The notes beneath the pieces are model-generated. The model was given only the letters and a program-made list of their open reading frames with translations. It had not been told where the DNA came from and made no database searches. From Dendrolimus kikuchii (taxonomy: Eukaryota; Arthropoda; Insecta; Lepidoptera; Lasiocampidae), in NCBI GenBank assembly GCA_019925095.2, contig CM034388.1, forward strand, positions 2,405,501 through 2,469,500: a DNA stretch of 64,000 bases, given 5' to 3'. Numbering within the stretch: the first letter of the stretch is position 1; each line of letters begins with the position of its first letter. Positions 1 to 11,041 of the stretch are shown here, one piece after another. The position numbers and the translations under genes are program-made.

Positions 1-240
1 GACAGACACAGGAGTCATTTAAACTTTTTAAAGAAAAAGTACTGGCTGTTTACAAAATTGATAAAAAATAACAGTAGCAGGTGACAAGATAAGATCGTGC
101 TAATGGATCTTTGCCAATGCGCATTTTGATTCTTTTCAACAATTTTGGCGAAAGATGTGTTACATAATGGCTGTTAACTATCAGATATTTTCTGATGTAC
201 TGATTTTTATTTTCTGATTCTCCAAACATTCTTCTTCATG
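1..240. other. No feature seen
   Basis: AT-rich sequence with no supported gene or repeat. Confidence 0.5.
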
Positions 241-472
241 GCGGCATCTGTGGTTGAGCGGGCTAAGTCATAGCCGGTCAAACTCGTTGGAACGCAGAGG
301 CTCCGGGTTCGTTTCCCGGTATGGCAAATTTCGGAAACAAACTTTCTGTTATTTACTATGATCTGGATATCTGGGATCGGCCCCAGAGTGGTCCGTTGTC
401 TATCAACCATAACACAAGCGTAACTTGCTTAGCTTGGGAAAATACAATGTCTCTTTGTCTGCCGATTATATT
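241..472 (+). mobile_element. tRNA-derived SINE, family S1
   Basis: The head has an A-box-like TGTGGTTGAGCGGGC and a B-box GGGTTCGTTTCC (305-316). The body ends in a GTCTGCCGATTATA tail. Other copies in the window align along its whole length. It does not fold as an intact tRNA. Confidence 0.75.
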
Positions 473-1261
473 ATATTCTACTTCATACAGTAGCAAAGTC
501 TTTTATATAGGATTTTCCTATTTATATTTGAAACGAGAAAAAATAAACTTTTAATTAGAATTAATTAAGCAGTTAGGCTTGGCAAGGCCGTCTGTACCTG
601 TGACCCTGGCATGAAGGCGAAGGACGGAACACCTAGGGGTACAGTGGGTATCCGCGAATACGAAATACGGCGTCTTCCGGGGTGTTATTGCCAACCCAAC
701 GTCACGAATCCCACATCCCACAGCGTTTCCCCCGTGGTAGCTTGGCCTCAATCGATTTTCTCCTTATTAAATAAATAGACAAATCATGCAGGGCCATACT
801 TAAAAAAAAAACGAAGATTAACTATCAAAGATATCAGACCTATACTTTTTACGCATCGATAGTTATTCCTAGTAATTTCTTTCATGGTGTGCCATAGACA
901 ACACTTCAAACTGTTAGAAAGAGAGACAAGTATGAAACGAAAGGGATAGCCGACATCCTAGTTGGAATAAAAATAAGCTAAAAGACAACCGGTTTTTGGA
1001 TCATTGGACGACGCTCGATAATATCACGATGGAGCGACCGATTTAGTGATATTGTTTCACTATTTAAGATTTGAGTATTCCTTTGAAGTTTGAGCGTCAA
1101 AAAGCAATAGTTAAAATAATATCCAAAACTTCAAATAATAATCCCAATATCAAAACTAATTTTTATGATTTTTGTGTTTTTGGAATTGTCTTCATCCGGA
1201 ATAGGATAATAAGCATTAAGATGTGATATTCATCAATAAAATATAATTAATAATATATTAT
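473..1261. other. Unassigned, with a GC-rich patch
   Basis: AT-rich DNA containing a GC-rich stretch at 585-745 (for example ACACCTAGGGGTACAGTGGG) that has no second copy here and no convincing frame. Confidence 0.4.
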
Positions 1262-1611
1262 TAGAGCTAGGCATGTTTGCTGAAGAGTTTCTTGCGCCGC
1301 GTCTTCTCTTCAAGCCATAACATGTTGCGAAGCGGTGGTAAATTAGATGAGGCTCCCATAGAGTAATAGTAATAATAACCATAAACAAAATTTAAACTAA
1401 ATAATTAAAATGAACAAGTTGGCGGTAGACTAAATAAAACTTTAACAATACTCGTTGACACTTGACATCTTTGTCTTCCGTGATCACGGCCCCTGAAAAG
1501 TGGCCGAAACGTCGGAATAACCAAAATCAAATAAATCACCGCGCTCAAAACAGTTAAAACGTAGTTTTATTATGTATACAAGTCGCGAAAACTTAAGAAA
1601 ATATTATAACA
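1262..1611 (+). repeat. GAAACGTCGG repeat family, copy
   Basis: Runs from GCATGTTTGCTGAAGAGTTT through GAGTAATAG, then GATCACGGCCCCTGAAAAGT, GGCCGAAACGTCGG and CGTAGTTTTATTATGTATAC to AACTTAAGAAAATATT. Another copy is at 5536-5856. Resemblance to the terminal regions of Penelope-like elements is suggestive only. Confidence 0.55.
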
Positions 1612-1616
1612 ATTCT

Positions 1617-1937
1617 TCTTATATATATAAAAGTCGTTTTAGTTACACTATTTATAACTCAAGAACGGCTATACCGATTTGGCTGAAAATTGGTGTGGAG
1701 GTAGCTTAGAACCAGGACATAGGATACTTTTTATCCCGTTGGAACCGGTAGGTGGCGCTGAGATCGGGTTCTAGAATTCTCCTAACCACCTGGAGCGATT
1801 TTGGTGATTTTGTTTTTGTGTGTTTGAGTGGGTCCCCGGATGGTTTCAATCCACAATTGGAACCGGTAGGTGACGCTGGGATCGGGTCCTAGATTCTAAT
1901 TTTTTCAGAGCAGGACAACGTCTGCCGGGGCCGCTAG
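1617..1937 (+). mobile_element. Helitron-like non-autonomous element
   Basis: Starts TCTTATATATATAAAA and ends GGGGCCGCTAG before T, the TC...CTAG form of Helitrons. The interior has ACTCAAGAACGGCTATACCG and two AACCGGTAGGTG-C-GCTG-type blocks. Confidence 0.65.
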
Positions 1938-2279
1938 TATCAAATAAAATACCGCGCTGAAAACCGTTAAAACCTTATTTTATTTTTTGATTAGCGAAGT
2001 TATTTGCCGACGACTTTACGAGATTTGCATCCACAAACACGTAAGTTAATTTTATATATATGAAGATGTATTTAAATGCTAATCCAAACATAACAAAATT
2101 AAACTGCAATCTCAATATATATTATTATTATTATAAATTATTACAATATTTAACCACTTATTTATATAATAATAATCAACAACAATCAATAGAAAAACAA
2201 TGTGTTTGTAACAGATTGTTTTTCTATTTGTTTATCTATGCTTTGGTGAACAATAAACAGTTATTTATGTATTCTATTC

Positions 2280-2448
2280 TCAAGCTAAGCAAATTAGGCT
2301 TGTTATTAGGGAAATATTACAACGGACAATCTCTGGAGCTGATCCCAAACACCCAGACCGTAGCAAATGACGGAAAGTTCAATTATAAAATTTACCCTGC
2401 CAGGAATCGAAGCTAAGACCTGAGCTTCAATGAATTAGGCGAGCACAG
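2280..2448 (-). mobile_element. tRNA-derived SINE S1, degenerate copy
   Basis: Reverse-strand copy with a decayed B-box (GGAATCGAAGC region). It retains the block around CAAACACCCAGACCGTAG. It abuts an R1 retroposon copy at 2462. Confidence 0.55.
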
Positions 2449-2461
2449 ACTACTAACTTTG

Positions 2462-2703
2462 CCAGGTGGTAGGGCGTTTGCCCGACTGGATGGCTACCAC
2501 CCCTGGTCTAAAGTAAGTCGCCATAACAACCTAGAGTTGTGTTCCGGCATTAGTGACCAGGTTCCAGTCTCCCTTAAGAGAGCAGCAGCGCATTTGTAGC
2601 ACCTTTGGTGTTGCAAATGTCCATAGGCGATGGTAACCGCTTTCCATCAAGTGGGCCGTCTGCCTGTCTGCTGATCTCCTGCAATAAATAAAAATTAAAA
2701 AAA
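2462..2703 (+). mobile_element. R1 retroposon copy (5'-truncated)
   Basis: The family I call R1 is a ~310-bp repeat running from ATCCGTGCAGGAACGGAG to CTCCTGCAATAAAAAA. Characteristic blocks are GTCGTAAGAGGCGACTAA, CCAGGTGGTAGGGCATTTGC, GACCAGGTTCCAGTCTCCC and CGCTTTCCATCAAGTGGGCC. The A-rich 3' end points to retroposition. The GGTTCCAGTCTCC block resembles a polymerase III B-box. This copy starts at CCAGGTGGTAGG. Confidence 0.75.
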
Positions 2704-2989
2704 ACTAAAGAGTCCGTCTCACAACTGTATAAGGATTTAGTTTTAGCCTAAATGGCCACGAAACCCTAAAAGCGAGAAAAACATCATGTATGACCATTAA
2801 ATCAGCATATTTAACTACAAGAAACTTTAATATATTTCTTATACGATGTGGAGGGTATCCGATATTCGAGCTCAACATTTATTAGTCCCCTACCCACATA
2901 TTGCTCGGGGTTTTGATGCAAAAACAATATTTCATTTTTTATAACGATGTAAAGGCATTGTGTTTTGGAGGGAAAATCGGGAGCTTATT

Positions 2990-3165
2990 CAACGCTCTGG
3001 GGCCCTATTCTGCTGTTTCAATATGTTGGCGTCGCGAAGATATCGAAGTACGATTCCAATGCAATAGCGCCAAAAATTCGTATTCTACTAAATCCACAAT
3101 ATTTTTTTCAACACCGTCGCGGCGGAATAATAGTAGAAAAAAAAATAGTGTTACCATTAGCAAAA
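2990..3165 (-). repeat. Old interspersed repeat (GGGCCCAATTCTGCT end)
   Basis: Shares GAATTTTTGGCGCTAT-type, GTAGAATACGAATTTTT and CCGCCGCGACGG blocks with 7290-7595 and 33960-34975. All carry the reverse or forward form of GGGCCCNATTCTGCT at one end. The class is unknown. Confidence 0.5.
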
Positions 3166-3184
3166 ATGAGAGAGAGAGAGAGAG

Positions 3185-3310
3185 ATAACACTTTATTGCA
3201 CACCAAAATACACAATTAAAAAAAAGACCATATTTACAATATTTTCTAGGCAATTCAATAGGTGGCCTTATCGCTTAAGCGATCTCTTCCAGGCAACGTA
3301 AATTTAAAAA
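3185..3310 (-). mobile_element. LINE 3' tail (reverse)
   Basis: CTTTATTGCACACC followed by GGTGGCCTTATCGC and GATCTCTTCCAGGCAACG, the reverse of the tail seen at 61863-62015. Similar reverse tails lie at 27958-28092 (with TAGA repeats), 43610-43740 and 44650-44690. Forward remnants lie at 11205-11240 and 62220-62300. Confidence 0.6.
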
Positions 3311-3406
3311 AAATGAATCAGGCGATGTAGTTGGTGTAGGAAAAAGGCAATAGATACATAAATACTCAAACTAATTTAAGAAATAAATATACAAATACAT
3401 GCACAT

Positions 3407-3578
3407 GTATGTGTGTGTGTGTGTGTGTCTGTGTGTGTGTCTGTGTGTGTCTCTGTGTGTGTCTGTGTGTGTGTCTGTGTGTGTGTCTGTGTGCGTGTGC
3501 GTGCGCGCGTGCGTGTGCGTGTGCGTGCGCGCGTGTGTGCGTGCGCGTGTGCGTGCGTGTGCTTGCGTGCGTGCGTGC

Positions 3579-3632
<54 letters not shown>
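3407..3632 (+). repeat. Long (GT)n microsatellite with CT/GC interruptions
   Basis: About 225 bp of GT with GTGTGTCT and GTGCGCGCGTGC variants. Open frames on both strands here are repeat artefacts. Confidence 0.95.
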
Positions 3633-3633
<1 letters not shown>

Positions 3634-4107
3634 CATAGTCATAAATGTATTAATAGCATGATTATATTGTGTTAATCCGACATATAGCTATTTATGGACA
3701 AATAGTGTTTTCTAAGTAAATTTCTAAATGTTGGTTTGGTTTCTAAATTTGGCATCTCTGACAGTAAGAGAAATGACATTAGTCGAAATGAATATTGAAA
3801 CGCTACTAAAAAATTTTAAACGTTTTGTCGCAAGTTTTTGACAGGAAATAAAAACGAAATGCTTGATCAGTCACGATTTGACAAAATTCTACTAATACTA
3901 CTATTATTCACGATAGTAGAGCTCTTTGGTGGCGGTTGTTATAGACATAATGCTTAATGGGGCGGCGAGGGCCAGGAGTACCATCATACAGGGTTTACCT
4001 ACTTTGGACTCTTGTCTTTCCCATTTTATTAAGTTTCTCAAATTTTTGTACTCTATTCATTTTTTCTTTTTATGGGAAGTAAATAAATAAATTATTATTA
4101 TTATAGT

Positions 4108-4622
4108 GTATGTGTTTGAAGATCAAGGGCTATAAAAATGGCCCGGACATTTGGAGGGCTTGCGTGAGGCTATGGGAAGGCGAACACGTAGAGGCCCTTT
4201 GTCAAATTTAATGTAAATGTGGCGTGACACTGATCGGCGATCCCTGTCTACACCATATAATAATGCACCCAAGGACAAGCCCCAGCCAGTGTAGGACTAT
4301 TGTGGGAAGTGAGGACAAAAGGCACCGGGCTATTGGGATGAACTGCTAGTGGAACTAGCTATGGACTATGGCGTCTGGCCGTCGCAATGTTCAGGGAACA
4401 TGGAAAAATGGGCAGACGGTGACTCACCACTCCCTGCATGGATCCCTAAAAATGCCATAGAAAACAGGGGGCAACATGTGAGTAAGTGGCTAAGGGGAAT
4501 AGAGAGGTGGGCTGAAAGTTCACGGAAGCTACTTCTGACGTTATGCCATTTATCACTTCCACCCCCGGAGCTTGAGTCTTAGTTCTAGCGATCACCATTC
4601 CGTGCCGGCTGGCTATTATTAT
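4108..4622 (+). mobile_element. Non-LTR element 3' fragment with (ATT)n tail
   Basis: Open segment with LAMDYGVWPSQCSGNMEKW and RGIERWAESSRKL, ending in stop and an ATTATTATT tail. A reverse fragment of the same repeat is at 39410-39565, in FAM21 intron 3. The 3890-4107 stretch before it also ends in ATTATT repeats. Confidence 0.55.
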
Positions 4623-4814
4623 TATTATTACTACTCTACTAAACTATCTATTTACATACATTTTAAAAAATCTATCCACATTTACATATATGACAAACTT
4701 GGCGAATACCTCTTATTTGTAATATTTCCGGTTTCTCAACACCATTGCATGGCGGCATATATACATATGATACACATTCCTATCAAATTTTTAGCTTATA
4801 ACTAAGATAGTGGA

Positions 4815-5393
4815 ATGAATGGAGCGTTAGGTAAACTTCTAGGCGCTAAGAACCTCAGCCAGAAGGCCCAGCTCGCCATACACAACGCGGTGCTGGTACC
4901 TACGCTCACGTATGGAAGCGAGACTTGGGTATGGAAGAGAGAGCATGAAAGTAGAGTTAACGCGGTCGAGATGCGAGCACTGCGCAAAATCTGCGGAGTG
5001 ACGCTCGCGGACCGCGTTCGTAATACCGAAGTAAGAAAGAGAGTTGGTCTGAAAGAGAGTGTCGGGGTGAAGTTAAGGAAAGGAATGCTCCGGTGGTTCG
5101 GGCATGTGGAAAGAATGCATGATGAAAGAATGACTAAACAGATATACAATGCAAAAGTGGATGGATGCAGAAGTCGTGGAAGGCCACGACACACCTTCCA
5201 TGATCAAATTGATCGTGTACTAGCGGAGGGTGATGTCAGGAGCCTTAAGAACAGACGAGCGTACATGACAAGGGTTATGAATGTGAAAGAAGCAAGTGAG
5301 GTGTGTAAGAATAAGCCTAAATGGCGCTCTGTTGTTCGTGCCTACCCCGCAAGGGTACTTGCGTGAAGTTATGTATGTATGTATGTATGTAAC
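4815..5393 (+). mobile_element. RTE-type non-LTR retrotransposon 3' end
   Basis: An open 183-residue segment shows LTYGSETWVWKREHESRV, LRWFGHVERM and [15 protein letters not shown], which is the C-terminal region typical of RTE-like reverse transcriptase ORFs. It ends in TGA, followed by an (ATGT)n tail. The reverse transcriptase core is missing, so this is a 5'-truncated copy and not a host gene. Confidence 0.85.
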
Positions 5394-5535
5394 TAAGATT
5401 GTGAATAACATTTTAAATAAAGACATTAAACAATTGACATGCACAGATTGCAATAATATTTTTTTTTAAACATACAGAAATCTATATAATTAATAAATAA
5501 AGGTAATAAATATTATCCAAGTTACATAAAGTTAC

Positions 5536-5856
5536 ATAGAGTTTCTTGCGCCGCTTCTCTTCAAGCCATAACATGTTGCGAAGCGGTAGTAAATTAGATT
5601 AGGCTCCCATAGAGTAAATAATAACCATGAACAAAATTAAAACTAAATAATTAAAATGAACAAGTTGTCGGTAGGCTAAATAAAACTTTAACAATACTCG
5701 TTGACACTTGACATCTTTGTCTTACGTGATCACGGCCACTGAAAAGTGGCCGAAATGTCGGAAAAACCAAAATCAAATAAAATTACCGCTCTTAAAACCG
5801 TTAAAAAGTAGTTTTATTATGTATACAAGTCGCAAAAACTTAGAAAATATTATAAA
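5536..5856 (+). repeat. GAAACGTCGG repeat family, copy
   Basis: Same unit as 1262-1611, with ACGTGATCACGGCCACTG and CAAGTCGCAAAAACTTAG. It contains no open frame. Confidence 0.55.
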
Positions 5857-7289
5857 AGGTACTTAATGAAATAAATAGGAACTAATTAATTACTTAATGA
5901 CGATTAAGATCCTGCTTACTTGCACACCATTGAAACTGATAAAATGTACTGAACCATGTATTTCTAGGAATAACACCTGTACACAACTACATTTATGCAA
6001 AAATACATATTCAATTCCTGAAGGCCTAATAAGGCCGCTTTTGCAGATTCGTATTACGATTACGACAAGTGTTAATAATATAAGGTAGAACTTCATACTA
6101 TGTTTTACACCTTCCAGTTTATTTAGAAATACGTCAATTGATATGATGCCTTAACGATTCCGTTTTTGTCAATATGGCTATGAAGACTTAAAAACTGTTT
6201 CTATCCTTTTCGAATGTTTGAAATAAATATGAGAAGGAAATATCTAAAAAAAGGTAGCAATAAAACTAAGTTTTAACTGTTTTAAGCGCAGTATGTATGT
6301 ACTCTGTGTACTAGTCGCGAAATCTTGAGTAATTACTAAAATGTTGGTGCTCAAAAAGCCAAAAAATAACTATTTGAACAAAACCGTTGCATAGCTTATG
6401 AGATATACCTATTACTCCTTTTTCGGAGAATTGTGGCTCCAACGCAATTAACATTGTTTTTGTCGAAATATATTTCGATTAAACCTATTCTAGGGTTGCT
6501 GTCGTCAAACGTCAAAAACTTGACAGCTGACGTCCATCTATTACAGAAAACTTCACTGAGCGTGAGCTAAGAAGCACTCGCCAGATTTTTATTTTGATTA
6601 CACTACCAAGTTTCTAATAGCGTAACAACATTACTTAACTGCAAAATTATAGTTTTTTTTTATACCGTGGCTGATATAAATTCAACACGCATCAAAGAGC
6701 TATGTTAAACACCGGTTACCACACCAAAAAGATTGGTACGCTTTGATGAACAAGTTTGGTTAACCTACTAACGATGTTGCCATTCTGGCGACTTTTGCTG
6801 GGTTCTTAATTCAAATGATTTTATTCAAAATACTGGCGAGCATATTTTGAAGGTCTTACGTATAAATTTAAATGTACTTCCTATTCTAGTAGAGCGCTTT
6901 GCAACATACTGTCGCCGTTTGAGAAGTTGCAAGAAACTCTCCAACAACGCGTCTAGCTAAAAATATTTATCTACTATCTTAGACTCTCTTTTTTACTCAC
7001 TATCCGACTTAGAGATGGGTAGGTCCGGATGGAATTGTCGGACCTGCATCCATCCCATTACTTATGGATGTACAATGAACTCCAATTCGGATACCGGTTG
7101 CCAGTATCGGCAACTATACACGGGACAATACAAGCATCCAAGTGCGGAATGGCATATCATTACAGATTACAATTACAAGTGATAAATAAAGATTTAACGG
7201 ATAAGTACAAGAGATTAGCAAGATTAGCAAGTTGAAGTGGCAGTGGGCCGGTCGCTTCTGCCGCAGGACCGACGCGACGGCCGAGGGAG
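5857..7289. other. Unassigned AT-rich DNA
   Basis: Only a LINE-tail-like piece (AGAAACTCTCCAACAACGCG, 6840-6960) and a trace of the GAAACGTCGG family (6275-6320) were seen. Confidence 0.4.
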
Positions 7290-7594
7290 CAAACGAGTCC
7301 TGGGGCCCAATTCTACTATTACTATCTTCTCAAAATCTCCGGACACTGTCGTCTCAATCGTAGGTTTGTCTGGTTTCGGTATTCTGTTAATTCCAATGAT
7401 ATGACCGTGGCACGCCACTCGATTCCCTATAAATAATTATGAGCGAAAACTCGCGAGCTTTGGTAGCTTTTCAATATTTATTTCCACTAACGTCATTTAT
7501 GCTAATGGTAAACTATTTTTTTCTACTATTATTCCGTCGCGTCGATGGCGAGACAATATAGTGGATTTAGTAGAATACGAATTTTTAGCACTAT

Positions 7595-8248
7595 CGCACC
7601 TTGATTTCAAGTATTTGGAGAGGTGGAAGGGGGTGGCGGGAAGAGTAGGGATGAATATTTACCCCTTCTGCAATCCCTATGTCAAGAAAATGTATATAGT
7701 TCTTGTGATATTAATGTTTTTGTAAATATAACCTCACTTATGTTTTTCACTATGCACTTATATCATAGGTCCAAAGTTGAAAAATCCAATCAAAATCCAA
7801 TATAACAGTCAACATAAAAAGATTCAAGCACAAAAAAGTTGTTGAAAAATGAAATAAAACTCAACTAAACAATTCACGTAAATAGCAATTTTCATGGCTT
7901 AAAGGCTTAGTTGCCAACCATAATAAACTTCATGACAATATATAAAGTATTATCTATGATTTCACGTTTCTTGTTTTTTGCTATTTACGTGAATTGTTTA
8001 GTTTTGTTTTATTTCATTTATTAATAACTTTCTTGTGTTTTTGGACTATTTTGAATCCTTTTATGTTAATTTTGTTGATTTTTCAATGTTGGATCTATGA
8101 TATAATTGCGTGAAAAACATAAGTAATATGTACAAAAACATTAATATCTCAAGAACTATATACATTTTCTTAACATAGGGATTGCAGAAGGGGTAAGTAT
8201 TCCTCCCTACTCTCCCCCTCCAGCCCTCCAAATTGAAATCAAGGTGCG
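7595..8248. repeat. 650-bp foldback (inverted repeat)
   Basis: Arms 7595-7888 and 7978-8248 are reverse complements over nearly their whole length. Outer ends are CGCACCTTGATTTCAA and GAAATCAAGGTGCG; inner ends are ATTCACGTAAATAGCAA and TTGCTATTTACGTGAAT. An 89-bp spacer contains GGCTTAAAGGCTTAGTTGCC, also seen at 17.7 and 18.0 kb. Apparent frames in the arms mirror each other and are not genes. Confidence 0.85.
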
Positions 8249-8575
8249 TATATCTATACAGCACCTCATGAGGGGATGTAGCTACAAATTGTACTTAGAC
8301 CTGAGTTACCTCTGCTTACTATCCAATCATTTGGCTTATAATCCCCGGCACGATTCTTGTGTGATCGCCTTGGCCGCGCAAGAGTGAAATTTTAGATCTT
8401 TTCTCAACTATAAGGTATGCATATTTCGAGTAAAAGGACGAAAACTTAATATTATTGATAAGTCAATAAATCGCATCACATTGTCTACGCTCAATGCACA
8501 ACGCGATCCCTATTTTGGCGATTGCTCAAGATCAGTGCCGAGAACTCTTGCATAGATAACACTTGTATAAAAATA

Positions 8576-8826
8576 AAATAATAGCCCATAAACGTTTCAC
8601 TGCTGGGCTCAGGCCTCCCACTATGGGAGAACGGACAGTATACCCGCCACGCTTGTCCAAGGCGACTTGGCAGGTTGGACACATCGGTTATCTCGATGTG
8701 CAGATTGCATCACGATGTTTTCTTTCACTGTTGTTAGCACGTGGTAATTGTAACAATATGCACATTAGGTCAGAAACTATCTAAGTGGTGCATGCGTTCC
8801 GGCCAGGATCGAACCCGCGCCCTTTG
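8576..8826 (-). mobile_element. tRNA-derived SINE, family S2
   Basis: Reverse-strand element with the B-box complement GGATCGAACCCGC near 8806 and the body blocks CACTGCTGGGCTCAGGCCTC and ATCACGATGTTTTC. This body is common in lepidopteran SINEs. Confidence 0.75.
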
Positions 8827-10552
8827 AAATGGGGAATACTTACATTGGTTAAAATTTGACATAAACTCCTTACTAACGAGTAATGTTCATTTTCTACCGA
8901 TAAAAATACACATGATTTTGAAATCCGACATAAATAAGTTTTGTTTGCAGTAATCAAAGTAAAGTGTCTAGTCGCCATTTTTTCTAGTTTCGTATAAGAT
9001 ACTTGCTACATATTTTAGCCAAATTCCCTTTCAATGTCATGTCCGTTGTGTATGTAGGTATATCATAATCATTTTTTGATTTCATGGTCATTTAATCTGA
9101 AAGAGAACCGTTGCGAAATTCCCATATCCGTCCGAAGTCTTCCACGTCACAGACATTTTTTTTTCAAAAATACAAGTAAGTGTATTCTATGAGGCACGAC
9201 TACTACACAATGATGTCGAAAAAGGGCGTAATAACCAAAAATTAGGGAGTAGTCACCATACATACACCGTGCGTACTGACTGACGGTTGAATTTTTTTAT
9301 AGTATACAATGTACATAGTAGTATATCGTCGTTCATTGTTTTTACCATGGATAGGTGTTGTGGCCTATTTACTATGTCCTACAGGACTACAAAGAGGCCT
9401 TAAATCAAAAATACCCCACATCTCAAAAATTACTCAGCAAATATTGATCAAACAGTCTACACCTACAGACTAAAACTTCCTACCAAATTTCATCCACATA
9501 GACAATCGTTATTTCTACTGTAACATACATACATACATACATACAAAGGCAAAAGGAGGGATATGAGTTGACATGACGAAAACGCATGGCTTCAGTTTTT
9601 GCCAAAACTACAGACCCCTAAAAAGCAGTTGTAAACCATCCTTTTGTTTTTTTTTTAATAATAGCGACAGGTGTTACTTAGGGGTTGCTTTCTACCTGCT
9701 TTTGTTATATTTCTTTAAAAGACCAGTGCTTGATAAATATCGAACTTTAAAATAAGTCAGTTTCGGTTCAAAATTATGTCATTAAGAGTCCACCTGACGC
9801 CCTGTGACACTTTCACATTGACAGTTTAAATATCTATTTATTATAGATTTAAAACAAAAAAAAATAAGTGGGTAATTAGTCATTCTAGAATGTGTACGTG
9901 GATCAACTTCTAAAAAATGTCATATTCTTCTTCCATGTTTCATATTAACTTACCTAGTTGGAATGAATCTTTTTTAAATTTAGAATTCGGTTCGGATATA
10001 ATAGCTTAGACAAATCTATATAAAAGAAATAAAAGTTGAGCGTATATGGTAGCCTCAATTTGACCACAAACAAAATACAACTAACTACAATAAATAGATA
10101 GCGTAACATTTCATTATCTGTATGATTACCTTACTGATAGGTAGCTCTGCCACTACGATCACTGAGTCACAAAAACACAATTTAAACTAAAATTTATATA
10201 AAAATGTCGGTTGTAATTTGAAAATAGAACAGGAATACGGTTGGACGCGGTAACACAATCGTTCACCACACCTTTGAGTACTTTCGAACCGGTTTTACAA
10301 AGGAGCACGTAAAAGTAGTTGCTAGTTGGAACGAGAAGCGACACAACACCTCACCATAGACGCTTTAGCAAAACTGGCGATCTGGAAAAAAAGTTGTGTA
10401 GTGTTGCTAGCGGCGGAGTTCAAATTTACTGGACATATTTATGTAATAAAATCAATAGTTTTATGCTTATTTGTGCACATGTGCAAACGAATTTTTGGAA
10501 TCTTGTACATTATGTAAAATCCCATTTGCTTGACAGAAATTGTTTACTTTAG
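8827..10552. other. Unassigned AT-rich DNA
   Basis: No gene. A (TACA)n run at 9528-9545 follows an ACCAAATTTCATCCACATAG block typical of repeat 3' ends. Confidence 0.4.
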
Positions 10553-10557
10553 ACGAT

Positions 10558-11036
10558 TGTCAACGCGGCAGCCCAGTATTAAGTACTGAACGCGTATTCA
10601 AAATGGCGGTGGTAGGATTGCTGGTATGGATAAGAAGGAAGACTAACCTGCGTGCCTCTAGGCTGCACTAACTATGCGTGCTGATCACCAAGTTGTGAGC
10701 CTTGCAGCAAATCTTCTGTCTTGTCTCCTTCTTGCGGCGTTCGATAATTAATTGTACACACGCGGCGCGGTATAACTGCACTTATAGCAAGTTGTGGCGG
10801 TAAAGATGTGCGGGTTGTCGTACGAGGGTCGACAGCAGACTATGTGCGACGAGGGTCGACAGCAGACTGACTCGTAAAAACGAGCAGTATTAGCACAGCG
10901 GTAAGTACGACAAGGATAGTCGAATGGAATGGAAGATAGCGGCTGGGACAAGGTGATTGGATAACGCGGTTAGGAAAGCGGGTAGTTGTGGAAATAATTT
11001 CAAGGGGACAGGATTCTAAAATAAGCGGCGCGAACA
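10558..11036 (+). mobile_element. Solo LTR, family L1, copy 1
   Basis: Begins TGTCAACG and ends GAACA (TG...CA) with a perfect 5-bp target duplication ACGAT (10553-10557 and 11037-11041). It is 479 bp and aligns over its length with 56821-57266. It contains an extra tandem block (ACGAGGGTCGACAGCAGACT twice). No internal retroelement genes lie next to it. The orientation of the parent element is unknown. Confidence 0.85.
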
Positions 11037-11041
11037 ACGAT

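Noticed and set aside
241..320. Functional tRNA gene (A- and B-box present); also 20800, 27390, 31324 and 44800
   Set aside because: No cloverleaf with paired acceptor stem; the boxes are heads of SINE copies.
1480..1530. Hammerhead-ribozyme-like core in the GAAACGTCGG repeat (CTGAAAAGTGGCCGAAACG)
   Set aside because: The conserved G of the CUGANGA box is missing in all copies seen, so an active ribozyme is not supported.
3376..3675. Open frames of 79-88 codons on both strands (Cys/Val and His/Thr repeats)
   Set aside because: They are translations of the GT microsatellite and have no gene signal.
4815..5366. 183-codon frame as a host gene
   Set aside because: Its C-terminal RTE motifs, the ATGT tail and several truncated copies in the window show that it is a retrotransposon remnant.
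10748..11037. Reverse frames with a hydrophobic stretch (LVVLTAVLI) also present at 57037-57267
   Set aside because: They lie wholly inside the solo LTRs. Conservation is explained by copies of one LTR, and the frames do not align over their full length.
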